Source of the DNA: Bog-756 sp963829235
Lineage (GTDB): Bacteria; Actinomycetota; Acidimicrobiia; Acidimicrobiales; RAAP-2
Length of the DNA stretch: 64,000 nucleotides
Direction of reading: 5' to 3'
Assembly: GCA_963829235.1 (NCBI GenBank)
Contig: CAWHIF010000007.1
Location: 1-64,000, forward strand
Numbering within the stretch: the first letter of the stretch is position 1; the number at the start of each line of letters is the position of its first letter. The position numbers and the translations under genes were made by a program. This document shows positions 1 through 8,494 of the stretch, piece after piece. The notes beneath the pieces were generated by a model. That model searched no databases. It had not been told where the DNA came from and was given only the letters and a program-made list of their open reading frames with translations.

Positions 1-1490
1 GGGTCAAGGTCTTCGCCCATCTGCAGCGCCTCTCGCTCGGCTTCTTCACCGAGGAGAAAGCCGGCGTGGTCATGAGCCGGATGACCAGCGACATCGAGAA
101 CCTCCAGCAGCTCCTCCAGGACGGCCTCTCCCAGCTGGCCATCCAGGGCCTGACCATGGTGGTCATCACCGCCATCCTGTTCAGCACCAACGTCCGGCTG
201 GCCTTCATCACCGTCGTGCTCATCCTGCCCGCCCTCATCGGAGCCTCGGTGTGGTTCAGGCGGGCGTCCGAGCGCGGCTACGACCGGGTGCGCGACGGCA
301 TCGCCAATGTGCTGGCCGACCTGTCCGAGAGCCTCCACGGCGTGCGCATCGTGACGGCCCACAACCGGCAGCGGCACAACGTGATCCACCATCGCAACGT
401 GGTCGGCGACTACCGGGACGCCAACAACTACACGGCCCGGATCAACGCCATCTACGGCCCCGGCACCCAGCTGCTCGGCGTCCTCGGCCAGGCCGTCCTG
501 CTGGCCATCGGCGGCTCCATGGTGGTCGACCACACCCTGTCCCTCGGCGCCCTGGTGGCCTTCTTCCTCTACCTCAACCGGTTCTTCCAGCCCATCCAGC
601 TGCTGGTCCAGCAGTACAACACCTACCAGCAGGGTCAGGCTTCGGTGAACAAGCTGCGTGACCTGGTGGACACCGAGCCCGAGGTACGCGAGGCACCCGA
701 CGCGGTGGAGCTTCCCCCCATCGAAGGAGAGATCGTCTTCGACCACCTCTCCTTCGGGTACCGCCCCGACCGGCTGGTCATCGAGGACGTGGACCTCCGG
801 GTGGCCCCGGGCGAGACGGTGGCCTTCGTGGGCCCGACGGGCGCCGGCAAGTCGACCCTGGCCAAGTTGGTGACCAGGTTCTACGACCCCACTGTCGGGA
901 GGGTCCTCATCGACGGACACGACCTGCGTGACGTCACCATGCACTCGCTGCGCAGCCAACTCGGGGTGGTCCCCCAGGAGCCGTTCCTCTTCGCCGGCAC
1001 CATCGGGGACAACATCGCCTTCGCCCGTCCCGACGCCAGCGACGACGAGATCCACGAGGCGGTCGACAAGGTCGGCCTCACCGATGTGGTGGACCGGATG
1101 CCGAACGGCCTCGACACCGTTGTCCACGAACGGGGCCAGACCCTGTCCTCGGGAGAACGGCAGCTGCTCGCCCTGGCCCGGGCGTTCCTCGCCCATCCCC
1201 GCGTCCTGGTGCTCGACGAGGCCACGTCCAACCTGGACCTGCAGTCGGAGACGAAGATCGAGAACGCCCTCGACGTCCTGCTCGAGAACCGCACCGCCAT
1301 CCTCATCGCCCACCGGCTGTCGACGGCCATGCGGGCCGACCGCATCGTGGTCGTCGACCTCGGTCGCATCATCGAAGTCGGCACCCACGACGAGCTGGTG
1401 GCGGTCGGCGGCCGCTATGCCGAGATGTACGCCACCTGGGTGCGCCAGTCCGAGCTGGACGAACACGCCCCGGCCGAAGCCGGGGCCTGA
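1..1490 (+). CDS. ABC-type exporter, fused permease/ATPase subunit (5' truncated by window edge)
   Basis: This is the C-terminal 495 residues of a half-size ABC exporter of the MsbA/multidrug type; the reading frame is open from base 3, so the true start lies before the window. The first half is the transmembrane domain. The ATPase follows with Walker A GPTGAGKST at visible residues 277-285, signature LSSGERQ at 381-387, Walker B ending in D405-E406 and the H-loop His437 in IAHRLS. Such proteins work as homodimers or with a partner half-transporter usually encoded next door, which would be upstream and out of view. The substrate cannot be read from the sequence. Confidence 0.93.
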   Translation, partial: VKVFAHLQRLSLGFFTEEKAGVVMSRMTSDIENLQQLLQDGLSQLAIQGLTMVVITAILFSTNVRLAFITVVLILPALIGASVWFRRASERGYDRVRDGIANVLADLSESLHGVRIVTAHNRQRHNVIHHRNVVGDYRDANNYTARINAIYGPGTQLLGVLGQAVLLAIGGSMVVDHTLSLGALVAFFLYLNRFFQPIQLLVQQYNTYQQGQASVNKLRDLVDTEPEVREAPDAVELPPIEGEIVFDHLSFGYRPDRLVIEDVDLRVAPGETVAFVGPTGAGKSTLAKLVTRFYDPTVGRVLIDGHDLRDVTMHSLRSQLGVVPQEPFLFAGTIGDNIAFARPDASDDEIHEAVDKVGLTDVVDRMPNGLDTVVHERGQTLSSGERQLLALARAFLAHPRVLVLDEATSNLDLQSETKIENALDVLLENRTAILIAHRLSTAMRADRIVVVDLGRIIEVGTHDELVAVGGRYAEMYATWVRQSELDEHAPAEAGA

Positions 1491-1524
1491 GCCGGTAGAC
1501 CGGTGTCATGACGGGAGTCCGTTG

Positions 1525-2388
1525 ATGGAGATCGGCGTGGTCCTGCCCCAGACCGAGATCGGCCCCGACGTGGGAGCTGTCCGCGCCTACGGACAGGGCG
1601 TGGAGGGTCTGGGCTTCCGGCATCTGATCGCCTACGACCACGTGGTCGGGGCGGATCCGGCGGTGCACCATGGTTGGGACGGGCCCTACGACATCGACAC
1701 CCAGTTCCACGAGCCCTTCGTGCTGTTCGGCTACCTCGCCGCCTGCACCTCCCTCGAACTGGTCACCGGGATCACCATCCTCCCCCAGCGCCCGACGGCT
1801 CTGGTGGCCAAACAGGCAGCCGAAGTCGATCTGTTGACCGGTGGGAATTTCCGCCTGGGCGTGGGAATCGGGTGGAACCCGGTCGAGTACGAGGCCCTCG
1901 GCCAGGACTTCACCACCCGGGGCAGGAGGATCGAGGAACAGGTCGACCTCCTGCGCCGACTGTGGACCACCCGCTCGGTGACCATGGCCGGCCGCTTCGA
2001 CAAGGTGACCGGGGCCGGCATCGCCCCGCTGCCCGTCCAGCGCCCCATTCCCATCTGGTTCGGTGGAAACTCGCCTCGGGCCTATGCCCGGATGGGGAGG
2101 TTGGCCAGCGGCTGGTTCCCCATGGTCCAACCCGGCCCCCACCTCGATGCCGCACGTGACATCGTCGACGCGGCCGCCCGGGAGGCCGGTCGGGACCCGG
2201 GCACCATCGGCATGGAGGGCCGGGTCGAGTGGCGCGGGGACGTGGACGACCTGGTCCGGCGGGTCGAGTTGTGGCGCGGGGTGGGCGCCACCCAGGTCTC
2301 GGTCAACACCATGGGGGCGGGACTGGTCACCGTCGACGCCCACCTCGGCGCGCTGGCCGTGATCGCCGAGGCCCTCGGGCTCCACTGA
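1525..2388 (+). CDS. LLM class F420-dependent oxidoreductase
   Basis: A 287-residue luciferase-like monooxygenase family protein (bacterial luciferase TIM-barrel fold) with the N-terminal MEIGVVLPQTEIG strand typical of the group. It carries LVTGITILPQR and LGVGIGWNPVEYEALG, which are characteristic of the actinobacterial TIGR03619-like F420 enzymes. ATG at 1525 is chosen because the family begins right at this strand and GGGAG lies upstream at 1513-1517; the open frame extends much further 5' but only as an overprint of the ABC gene. It starts 34 bases after the ABC exporter and could be co-transcribed. F420 dependence is inferred from the family and substrate is unknown. Confidence 0.88.
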   Translation: MEIGVVLPQTEIGPDVGAVRAYGQGVEGLGFRHLIAYDHVVGADPAVHHGWDGPYDIDTQFHEPFVLFGYLAACTSLELVTGITILPQRPTALVAKQAAEVDLLTGGNFRLGVGIGWNPVEYEALGQDFTTRGRRIEEQVDLLRRLWTTRSVTMAGRFDKVTGAGIAPLPVQRPIPIWFGGNSPRAYARMGRLASGWFPMVQPGPHLDAARDIVDAAAREAGRDPGTIGMEGRVEWRGDVDDLVRRVELWRGVGATQVSVNTMGAGLVTVDAHLGALAVIAEALGLH

Positions 2389-2429
2389 ACCGGCCAGGCC
2401 CGGGCTGCGCCCAGCGACGCTGCGCCCGG

Positions 2430-3830
2430 CTACGCCAACGGGTGCCGGCCGGACCAGGGATCAGCCTGTTCGAGGAAGGACGCCACCCGGACCAGCTGTG
2501 CCTCCCGCCAGGGTCCGGCCACGATCTGGACGCCGACCGGCAGACCGGAGGCGGCGACGTGCAACGGCAGGCTGATGGCCGGCTGGCCGGTGATGTTGAA
2601 GATGGCGGTGAACGCGGCCATGGCCACCACCTCCATGACCGGGGCCCCGGCCCCGGCATGGACGGCATCCAACAGCCCGACCTCGGGGGGCTCGATGCTC
2701 ATGGTCGGAGTGACCAGGAGGTCGAACTCGGTGTCGAAGCGCTCCACGATCTTCCGCGACATGCGCTGCAGTTGGCCCAGCGAGCGCACGAACGTCAGGC
2801 TGTCGACCTCCTCGGCGGCGGCGTAGGCCGCCCGGTTGTGGGGTTCGACCCGCTCCCAGTCGATCCCGCCCGTCTCGGCCAGTCCGGCGTTGACCACGTG
2901 GAGGAACGGACCCAATCCCTCCGGATCGAACACGTCCGCGTCGAGCCTCGACACGTGGTGCCCGGCCGCCTCGAGCAGGCGACCGGTGTGCTCCACGGCC
3001 GCGATCGGTTCTCCGGCCACCGGCAGTCCGAGCGCCGATACCGTGCACAGCGCCACCCGGAGGCGCCCGGGATCGGCGCCGACCTCGTCGGCGAACGGAC
3101 GGGTGGGCCGGGGTGCATTCGACCAACCGAAGGGATCGGGAGCACTGATGACGTCGAGCACGGCGGCGCTGTCGGCCACCGTCCGGCTGAGTGCCCCTTC
3201 GGTGACCATCCCCTGCCAGCCGGGGACCGTCGAGGCCACCCTTCCCCGGCTCGGCTTGAGGCCGACCAGCCCGCAGCACGACGCCGGGATCCTGATCGAC
3301 CCCCCACCATCGCTGGCGTGGGCGACAGGGAACATCCCGGCCGCCACCGCCGACCCCGCTCCCCCGCTCGAACCGCCCGAGGTGTGGTTGGGGTCCCACG
3401 GGTTGCGGGTGGCTCCGAACAGACTGTTCTCGGTCACGGTGATCGACCCGAACTCCGGGGTGTTGGTCCGGCCGCACAGGATGAAGCCCGCGGCCACGAA
3501 CGCGTCGGCGATGGGCTCGCTCACATCGCTCGGACCTCCCTCGGCTCCGCGTGATCCATAGGTCACGGGCTGCCCGGCCACCGGCAGGAGGTCCTTGATG
3601 GGAAGCGGCACTCCGGCGAACGGGGGGAGGTCGTCCGCCCCGACGGCGATCCTGTCCCCCAGCCTCTTGGCCTCGCCTCTCGCGTCCTCGTCGTTCCGCC
3701 AGATCACCGCGTTGAGGGCGGGATTGCGTTCGTCGACTCGTTGCAGGCAGGCATCAAGGACCTCGAGCGGGCTCACATCCATGGCCCGGATGGCCGAGGC
3801 GACTTCGAGGGCGGTTGCGTGTTCGTCCAT
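2430..3830 (-). CDS. Amidase (amidase signature family)
   Basis: A 466-residue amidase-signature enzyme that hydrolyses an amide bond of unknown substrate; related to AmiC-like amidases and GatA. The catalytic triad is visible: Lys79 in PIKDL, cis-Ser154 in the GGSSGG motif, and nucleophile Ser178 in GGGSIR, with the usual 24-residue spacing between the two serines. GatA itself is unlikely because no gatB or gatC is nearby. The start at ATG 3830 is preferred over upstream in-frame codons because the protein begins just before the first family helix and a -10 like element sits six bases upstream. It converges on the LLM gene. Confidence 0.9.
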   Translation of the reverse strand: MDEHATALEVASAIRAMDVSPLEVLDACLQRVDERNPALNAVIWRNDEDARGEAKRLGDRIAVGADDLPPFAGVPLPIKDLLPVAGQPVTYGSRGAEGGPSDVSEPIADAFVAAGFILCGRTNTPEFGSITVTENSLFGATRNPWDPNHTSGGSSGGAGSAVAAGMFPVAHASDGGGSIRIPASCCGLVGLKPSRGRVASTVPGWQGMVTEGALSRTVADSAAVLDVISAPDPFGWSNAPRPTRPFADEVGADPGRLRVALCTVSALGLPVAGEPIAAVEHTGRLLEAAGHHVSRLDADVFDPEGLGPFLHVVNAGLAETGGIDWERVEPHNRAAYAAAEEVDSLTFVRSLGQLQRMSRKIVERFDTEFDLLVTPTMSIEPPEVGLLDAVHAGAGAPVMEVVAMAAFTAIFNITGQPAISLPLHVAASGLPVGVQIVAGPWREAQLVRVASFLEQADPWSGRHPLA

Positions 3831-3836
3831 GCGGCC

Positions 3837-3842
3837 AGGGTA
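3837..3842 (-). promoter_or_regulatory. -10 element TACCCT of a probably leaderless amidase mRNA
   Basis: TACCCT fits the actinobacterial TANNNT -10 and ends six bases before the amidase ATG, with no Shine-Dalgarno between; transcription would start at or next to the start codon. Confidence 0.45.
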
Positions 3843-4005
3843 GTGCCGGTCGGGCGCCGGCCCCGGGGTGCGCTCCGGGCGCGCGCCGTTGACCCGGCAC
3901 CGGGTGGCGGTTACCATCCGACTCGCCGCGCGGGCAGGCACGGCCGGTGCCGGTGCCGGCGCCAGCGCGGTTGACCTGGGGATTCTCGGTCCAAAAAGGG
4001 GGAAC

Positions 4006-4707
4006 GTGCTCTTCGTCCACGAAGTCCACTCGGTGGTGGGAACGGGGGCGGCCCGCTTCGAGGATGCGTACCGGGACGGCTGGATGCCGCTGCTGGCCGA
4101 GGGCTCCGAGGCCCGGCTCCTGTGGTACTTCGATCACGCGCACGGCAGCGGGCCGGCCTATCGGGTCGTGACGATCACCGCGGTGCGCGACGGGGCGGCA
4201 TGGCTCCGGCTGGCCGATCGGATGGCCAGGGGCGACCTGCAGTCGTGGGCCCGGCACCGCGACGGGCTCCAGCACGAGTCACGCGGGCGGATCCTGACCC
4301 CGCTCCAGTGGTCACCCGGCATCGGCAGCCTGGCGGACGTACCCACGGAGCCCGGCGTCCATGAGCCCACCATGTACATGGAGGACACCATGTGGCCGTT
4401 TCCGGGCAAGGTCCGCGAGTACATCGAGGCCGCGGGCACGGTCTACCGGCAGGCACTCGGCGCCGAGGGATCACAGGTGCACATGAGCATCGAGCTGGCC
4501 CTGCAATCCATGCCCGGAGCCGGGAGGTACCCCGAGGTGACCCTGCTGCAGAAGCTGTCGAGCCTCCCGTTGCTGATCCGGCTGCTCACCAACGACCTCC
4601 CGCCGGAGGTCACCCGACCCGGGTCGTGGATGCACGAAGCACTCGGCCTCCGTGATCAGTGGCGGAGCAAGCTCCTGCGCACCTCGGAATGGTCACCGCT
4701 CCAATGA
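4006..4707 (+). CDS. Uncharacterised protein, first of two tandem paralogues
   Basis: A 233-residue soluble protein of unknown function. Its N-terminal 75 residues (LFVHEVHSV, a WMPLLAEG helix, ARLLWYF, GPAYRVVTIT) look like a dimeric alpha/beta-barrel half, as in NIPSNAP/EthD-like proteins, and it ends in LRDQWRSKLLRTSEWSPL. The product of the next gene shares this layout and the C-terminal signature, so the pair arose by duplication. GTG at 4006 is chosen because the paralogue starts at the equivalent LLFMHE position and a GGGGG ribosome site lies at 3998-4002; the open frame continues upstream without family similarity. No catalytic residues can be assigned. The neighbours suggest a role with the DUF1214 protein and sulfotransferase. 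Confidence 0.75.
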   Translation: MLFVHEVHSVVGTGAARFEDAYRDGWMPLLAEGSEARLLWYFDHAHGSGPAYRVVTITAVRDGAAWLRLADRMARGDLQSWARHRDGLQHESRGRILTPLQWSPGIGSLADVPTEPGVHEPTMYMEDTMWPFPGKVREYIEAAGTVYRQALGAEGSQVHMSIELALQSMPGAGRYPEVTLLQKLSSLPLLIRLLTNDLPPEVTRPGSWMHEALGLRDQWRSKLLRTSEWSPLQ

Positions 4708-4758
4708 CACCGGCAGTGCCTCTGGCCGAGGCGACCGACGAACGGGAGGTGTCGACCG

Positions 4759-5466
4759 TTGCTGTTCATGCATGAGACCCATCGCGTCATGGGTCGTCAC
4801 GCCTCGGCCTTCGAGGACGTGTACCGGAACGAGTGGATGGGCGCCCTGGCCGCCGATCACGAGGCGCGGCTGGTGTGGTACCTCAACCACGCCATGGGCA
4901 GCGGGCCCGCCTATCAGGTGGTGACCATCACCGCCTGCGCGGACGGGGCCGCCTGGGAGCGGCTGGCGGGCCGGATGCTCACAGGGGATCTGAGCGACAT
5001 CACCTCCCGGCTCGACGCCTACCGTTACGACGTGCAGGGGAAGATCCTGACCCCGGTCTCCTGGTCGGCGCTGCAGGACGTCGACCTTGGCGCGGTGCCC
5101 ACCGACGGACGCGAGCACGAGCTCTCGTTGTACATGCAGGACACCGGGTGGCCGCATGCGCCACTCGACGACTACATCGAGCTGTGGGACCGCGAGTACT
5201 GGCACTTCATGCGCCAGATCCCGCCCGACAAGATGCTCCTCGACATCGTGGCCTGCTTTCAGGTGGCACACGGTTCGGGCATCCGGCCCGAGGCCATCCT
5301 GATGCAGAAGATCATGAACTTCTCGACGCTGGGCCACCTCCTCACCAGTGTCGAGAAGCACGACCCCGACACCTGGCCCGGGTCCTACATGGCCAAGGGA
5401 CTCGAGGTCCGTGACCAGTGGGAGAGCAAACTGCTGCGCACAAGCACCTGGTCGCCACTGTGGTAG
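4759..5466 (+). CDS. Uncharacterised protein, second of two tandem paralogues
   Basis: A 235-residue paralogue of the preceding gene. Shared features include the HETHRV/HEVHSV start, an ARLVWYLNHAMGSGPAYQVVT segment, a conserved KILTP at about residue 95, a Y-M-x-D-T-x-W-P motif near 130 and the same C-terminal RDQWxSKLLRTSxWSPL ending. The start is TTG at 4759, nine bases after GGAGG at 4745-4749; no ATG or GTG gives a better match to the paralogue. The divergence between copies, with the middle third least conserved, suggests an old duplication and possible heterodimer or different substrates. Function is unknown; a dimeric alpha/beta-barrel fold is inferred from pattern only. Confidence 0.75.
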   Translation: MLFMHETHRVMGRHASAFEDVYRNEWMGALAADHEARLVWYLNHAMGSGPAYQVVTITACADGAAWERLAGRMLTGDLSDITSRLDAYRYDVQGKILTPVSWSALQDVDLGAVPTDGREHELSLYMQDTGWPHAPLDDYIELWDREYWHFMRQIPPDKMLLDIVACFQVAHGSGIRPEAILMQKIMNFSTLGHLLTSVEKHDPDTWPGSYMAKGLEVRDQWESKLLRTSTWSPLW

Positions 5467-5486
5467 CGGGCCGGGGACCCCGCCCG

Positions 5487-5492
5487 TAGATT
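5487..5492 (+). promoter_or_regulatory. -10 element TAGATT for the DUF1214 gene
   Basis: TAGATT lies six bases before ATG 5499 and there is no Shine-Dalgarno, so the DUF1214-sulfotransferase-GNAT genes may start as a leaderless mRNA separate from the paralogue pair. Confidence 0.45.
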
Positions 5493-5498
5493 GAGTCG

Positions 5499-6728
5499 AT
5501 GGACACCCCGGATGCCGATGGGCAGGCGACCGCGCCGCGGACGGCCGCGGTCTTCCACGAGCTGATCGACGAACTGCACGCGCTGGAGGGTCGTCTTCAC
5601 CTGCCCGAGGTGCCTCTCGACGAACTGAGCCTCCTCGAGGGGTACAAGTGGATCTTCACCATCCTCGCCGTGGGGCTCGATGCCCACGTATGGGCGGATC
5701 CGGCCCGGCCACGGTTCGTGGACATCGTCGGGCCCAATCGGAAGTGGGGAGGCGACAACTCCGATGCCTTCTACCAGTACGCCCCCATCGACCCGCACCG
5801 GACCTACGTGGTCAACGGCCGCCGGGGCGACGCCGACTATCTGTCCCTGACCGTCTATGGCGGCCCTTCCGATGGCCGGTACTCGGAGCGCATCGTCGGA
5901 ACCGTCAACGACCGCTCGCTCGACATCGCCGAGGACGGTACGTTCTCGATCGTTCTCAGCCCGGACGCACACAGCGGGGCGTGGATCAAGCTCGAGCCCG
6001 ACGCGGTGTGCGCCATCACCCGCGACTATCTCTCCGACCCCGACCGCGGCGCGCGGGCCCGGTGGGCCATCGAGGCGCTCGACCCGCCGCCCACGCGCCG
6101 GGAGGACGATGCGGACCTGGCCCGACGCCTTCAGGCCACACTCACCTGGGTACGCGACCAGGCCCGTATCGTCCCCATCCCCCTCGGGACCCCGAACACG
6201 GTCGACGAGCCGTACCCGGTGCCCAGCCAGACCTTCGGTTGGGCCGCCGGCGACGCCGCCTACGCCATGGGCACCTTCGTGCTGGACAAGGACGAGGCGT
6301 TGGTGATCGAGGGCCGGTCACCCCCGTGCGCCTTCTGGAACGTGTGCCTGTGGAACCAGTTCCTGCACACCTACGACTATGCCTACGAGCGGGTGACGCT
6401 CAACGGCTCCCAGGTGGTGTACGAGCCCGACGGTTCGTGGACGCTGGTCGTCGCCCACCACGACCCGGGCCATGTCAACTGGATCTCGACCGCCGGTCAC
6501 CCGAGGGGGAGGATCTGGTTCCGCTGGTTCCTCCCCGAGATCACGCCGGTCCGGCCCACCACCCGGGTCATCCGCATCGCCGCCGGACCGGAGTCGCCCG
6601 AGTCCGCATCGGGCTCTGCATCCGAGTCCGGCTCCGAGGCCGCATCGGGCTCTGCATCCGAGTCCGGATCCGAGTCGCTATCCGAACGGGCATCCGAGGA
6701 CGCATCCGAGGGGAGCAGCGCGACATGA
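5499..6728 (+). CDS. DUF1214 domain-containing protein with Ser/Glu-rich repeat tail
   Basis: A 409-residue protein. The central part (TYVVNGRRGDADYLSLTVYG, later DGTFSIVLSP and the C-terminal FWNVCLWNQFLHTYDY and ISTAGHPRGRIWFRW segments) matches the DUF1254/DUF1214 family, whose biochemical role is not established. No signal peptide is visible, unlike many family members. Residues from about 366 on are a low-complexity Ser/Glu/Ala tail built from a 12-residue repeat. The stop overlaps the ATG of the sulfotransferase (ATGA), which implies translational coupling and a shared task. The tail is unusual for the family and may be an expanded repeat rather than a functional module. Confidence 0.85.
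   Translation: MDTPDADGQATAPRTAAVFHELIDELHALEGRLHLPEVPLDELSLLEGYKWIFTILAVGLDAHVWADPARPRFVDIVGPNRKWGGDNSDAFYQYAPIDPHRTYVVNGRRGDADYLSLTVYGGPSDGRYSERIVGTVNDRSLDIAEDGTFSIVLSPDAHSGAWIKLEPDAVCAITRDYLSDPDRGARARWAIEALDPPPTRREDDADLARRLQATLTWVRDQARIVPIPLGTPNTVDEPYPVPSQTFGWAAGDAAYAMGTFVLDKDEALVIEGRSPPCAFWNVCLWNQFLHTYDYAYERVTLNGSQVVYEPDGSWTLVVAHHDPGHVNWISTAGHPRGRIWFRWFLPEITPVRPTTRVIRIAAGPESPESASGSASESGSEAASGSASESGSESLSERASEDASEGSSAT
6604..6667 (+). repeat. 36-bp-period direct repeat encoding the Ser/Glu tail
   Basis: Two identical 28-base blocks (6604-6631 and 6640-6667) spaced by 36 bases, i.e. exactly 12 codons, encode ASGSASESGSE-like units. Shorter degenerate copies built on CCGAGTC/GCATCCGAG continue to about 6715. 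Confidence 0.85.
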
Positions 6729-7999
6729 CCGGGCGACCGGCACCGGTGGTCCTCGACGACCTCGCGTGCCCCCGCTTCAGCCCCGAGATCGATCAGCTCC
6801 GGGCCAGCCTGGTGGAGATCGCCCCCGGGTGCCCGCTCGAACCCGACGCCCTGGCCGCGGAGGCGGTGGAGCAGGCCGGGACCGGCGACTTCGGCGACGG
6901 CGCATTCGGTGACCGGCTCGACGTGCTGTGCCGGGCGCTCCGTGAGGAGGCGGACCTCAGCGCATCGGGCATCGTCAGCTGGTACAGCCAGCTGGTGCAG
7001 TTCCTCAAGAACCGCCTGCTCATCCAGGATCTGGTGACCAGGCACCCCGAGATTCACGAGATCCACATCGAGCGGCCCATCATCATCTGCGGGCTCCCCC
7101 GCACCGGCACGACCCATCTCCACAACATGATCGGCTCCGACCCGGGCATCCGTTCCCTGCCGTACTGGGAGAGCCTCGAGCCCGTCCTCGCCGACCGCGA
7201 GTACCCCGCGACCGGCGAGCCCGATCCTCGGCCGGGCCGGGCCGGGGCTGCGCTGGACGTGCTCGCCGCCGCGCTGCCCCACTTCAACCGGATGCACGAG
7301 ATGACCTCCGACCACGTCCACGAGGAGATCCAGCTCCTGGCCATCGATGTCTCGACGATGCTGTTCGAGACCCAGGCCCTGATGCCGTCCTGGCGCGACT
7401 TCTTCAAGTCCGAGGACCAGACTCCCTCCTACGAGTACCTCCGCACGATCCTGAAAGTGCTCCAGTGGCTGCGGGGCGGTGAGCGCTGGGTGCTCAAGTC
7501 GCCACAGCACCTCGAGCAGTTCGGTCCGCTGGTGTCCACGTTCCCCGACGCCACGTTCGTGGTGACCCACCGGGACCCCGCTCCGGTCACCGTCTCCATG
7601 GCCACGATGGTGGCGTACACATCCCGGATGTCGGTGGAGCACGTCGATCCGTTGGCCATCGGTCGTTACTGGTCGGCACGGATCGAGGACCTGTTCCGCG
7701 CCTGTGTGGAAGATCGTGAGGTCCTCCCGGCCGGGCGCTCGATCGACCTGGGGTTCCACGACTTCATGGAGGATGACATGGCCGCCATCGAACGGATCTA
7801 CGACGTCGCCGATCAACCCTTCGACGACCGGTCACGCGCCGCCATGGAGGCGTTCGGGGCCAGCCATCCCCGTGGCCGGAACGGGACCGTCGTCTACCAG
7901 CCGGATGTCCTCGGCATCGACCCGGCCGAGCGCCGTGAGGCCCTCGCCTTCTACCGGACGCGCTTCGGCATCGAGGACGAGGGTCCGGTCCGGGAATGA
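6725..7999 (+). CDS. Sulfotransferase family protein (PAPS-binding)
   Basis: A 424-residue enzyme of the long actinobacterial sulfotransferase group. The 5'-phosphosulfate loop is GLPRTGTTHL at residues 123-132, and a 3'-phosphate-binding region with THRDP and Ser lies near residue 280. It would transfer sulfate from PAPS to a hydroxyl or amine of an unknown small molecule or lipid. ATG 6725 overlaps the DUF1214 stop, and its own stop overlaps the GNAT start, so the three genes are translationally coupled. The N-terminal 100 residues are helical and typical of this subfamily. Confidence 0.9.
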   Translation: MTGRPAPVVLDDLACPRFSPEIDQLRASLVEIAPGCPLEPDALAAEAVEQAGTGDFGDGAFGDRLDVLCRALREEADLSASGIVSWYSQLVQFLKNRLLIQDLVTRHPEIHEIHIERPIIICGLPRTGTTHLHNMIGSDPGIRSLPYWESLEPVLADREYPATGEPDPRPGRAGAALDVLAAALPHFNRMHEMTSDHVHEEIQLLAIDVSTMLFETQALMPSWRDFFKSEDQTPSYEYLRTILKVLQWLRGGERWVLKSPQHLEQFGPLVSTFPDATFVVTHRDPAPVTVSMATMVAYTSRMSVEHVDPLAIGRYWSARIEDLFRACVEDREVLPAGRSIDLGFHDFMEDDMAAIERIYDVADQPFDDRSRAAMEAFGASHPRGRNGTVVYQPDVLGIDPAERREALAFYRTRFGIEDEGPVRE

Positions 8000-8409
8000 G
8001 CACGGTCATCCGCGCGGCCAGGCCGGACGACGTCGGTGCCGTGCTGGCCCTGTGGCGCCACGCCGACGCCGAACCGAGTCATACGGACGACGAGGAGAGC
8101 CTCGGGCGTCTCATCGCCCACGACGGGGGTGCACTGATGGTGGCCGAGTCCGACCGGCAGATCGTCGGAACGGTCATCGCCGGGTGGGACGGCTGGCGAG
8201 GCTCCATCTACCGGCTGGTGGTGGCCCCCTCCCGGCGGCGGGCCGGCCTGGGCCGCCGGCTGGTCCGGGCCGCGGAAGACCGGTTGTCGACCGGCGGGGC
8301 GTCGAGGCTCCAGGCCATCGTCGTGGAGACCGACGCGCAGGCCTCCGGATTCTGGACGGCCAGCGGCTGGGAGCAACAGGCCGAGCGCCTCCGGTTCGTC
8401 AAGGGTTGA
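7996..8409 (+). CDS. GNAT family N-acetyltransferase
   Basis: A compact 137-residue GCN5-related acetyltransferase. Motif A with the acetyl-CoA pyrophosphate loop is RRRAGLGRRLV near residues 78-88, preceded by the IYRLVVAPS strand and followed by a C-terminal FWTASGWEQQ helix-strand, as in RimI-like enzymes. The ATG overlaps the sulfotransferase stop (ATGA). The acceptor is unknown; the coupling makes a substrate in the same pathway possible but GNAT genes are also common passengers. Confidence 0.9.
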   Translation: MSTVIRAARPDDVGAVLALWRHADAEPSHTDDEESLGRLIAHDGGALMVAESDRQIVGTVIAGWDGWRGSIYRLVVAPSRRRAGLGRRLVRAAEDRLSTGGASRLQAIVVETDAQASGFWTASGWEQQAERLRFVKG

Positions 8410-8494
8410 GCGCCCCCGCGCCGCACCCCGCGGCACCCCGGGGATCGGGCCGACTACCGTGGCGGCGGGAATTCCGACGAGTGGGGGAACCGGT

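Noticed and set aside
6604..6667. CRISPR-like array
   Set aside because: The repeats are in frame within a coding tail, have only two exact copies and no spacers or cas genes.
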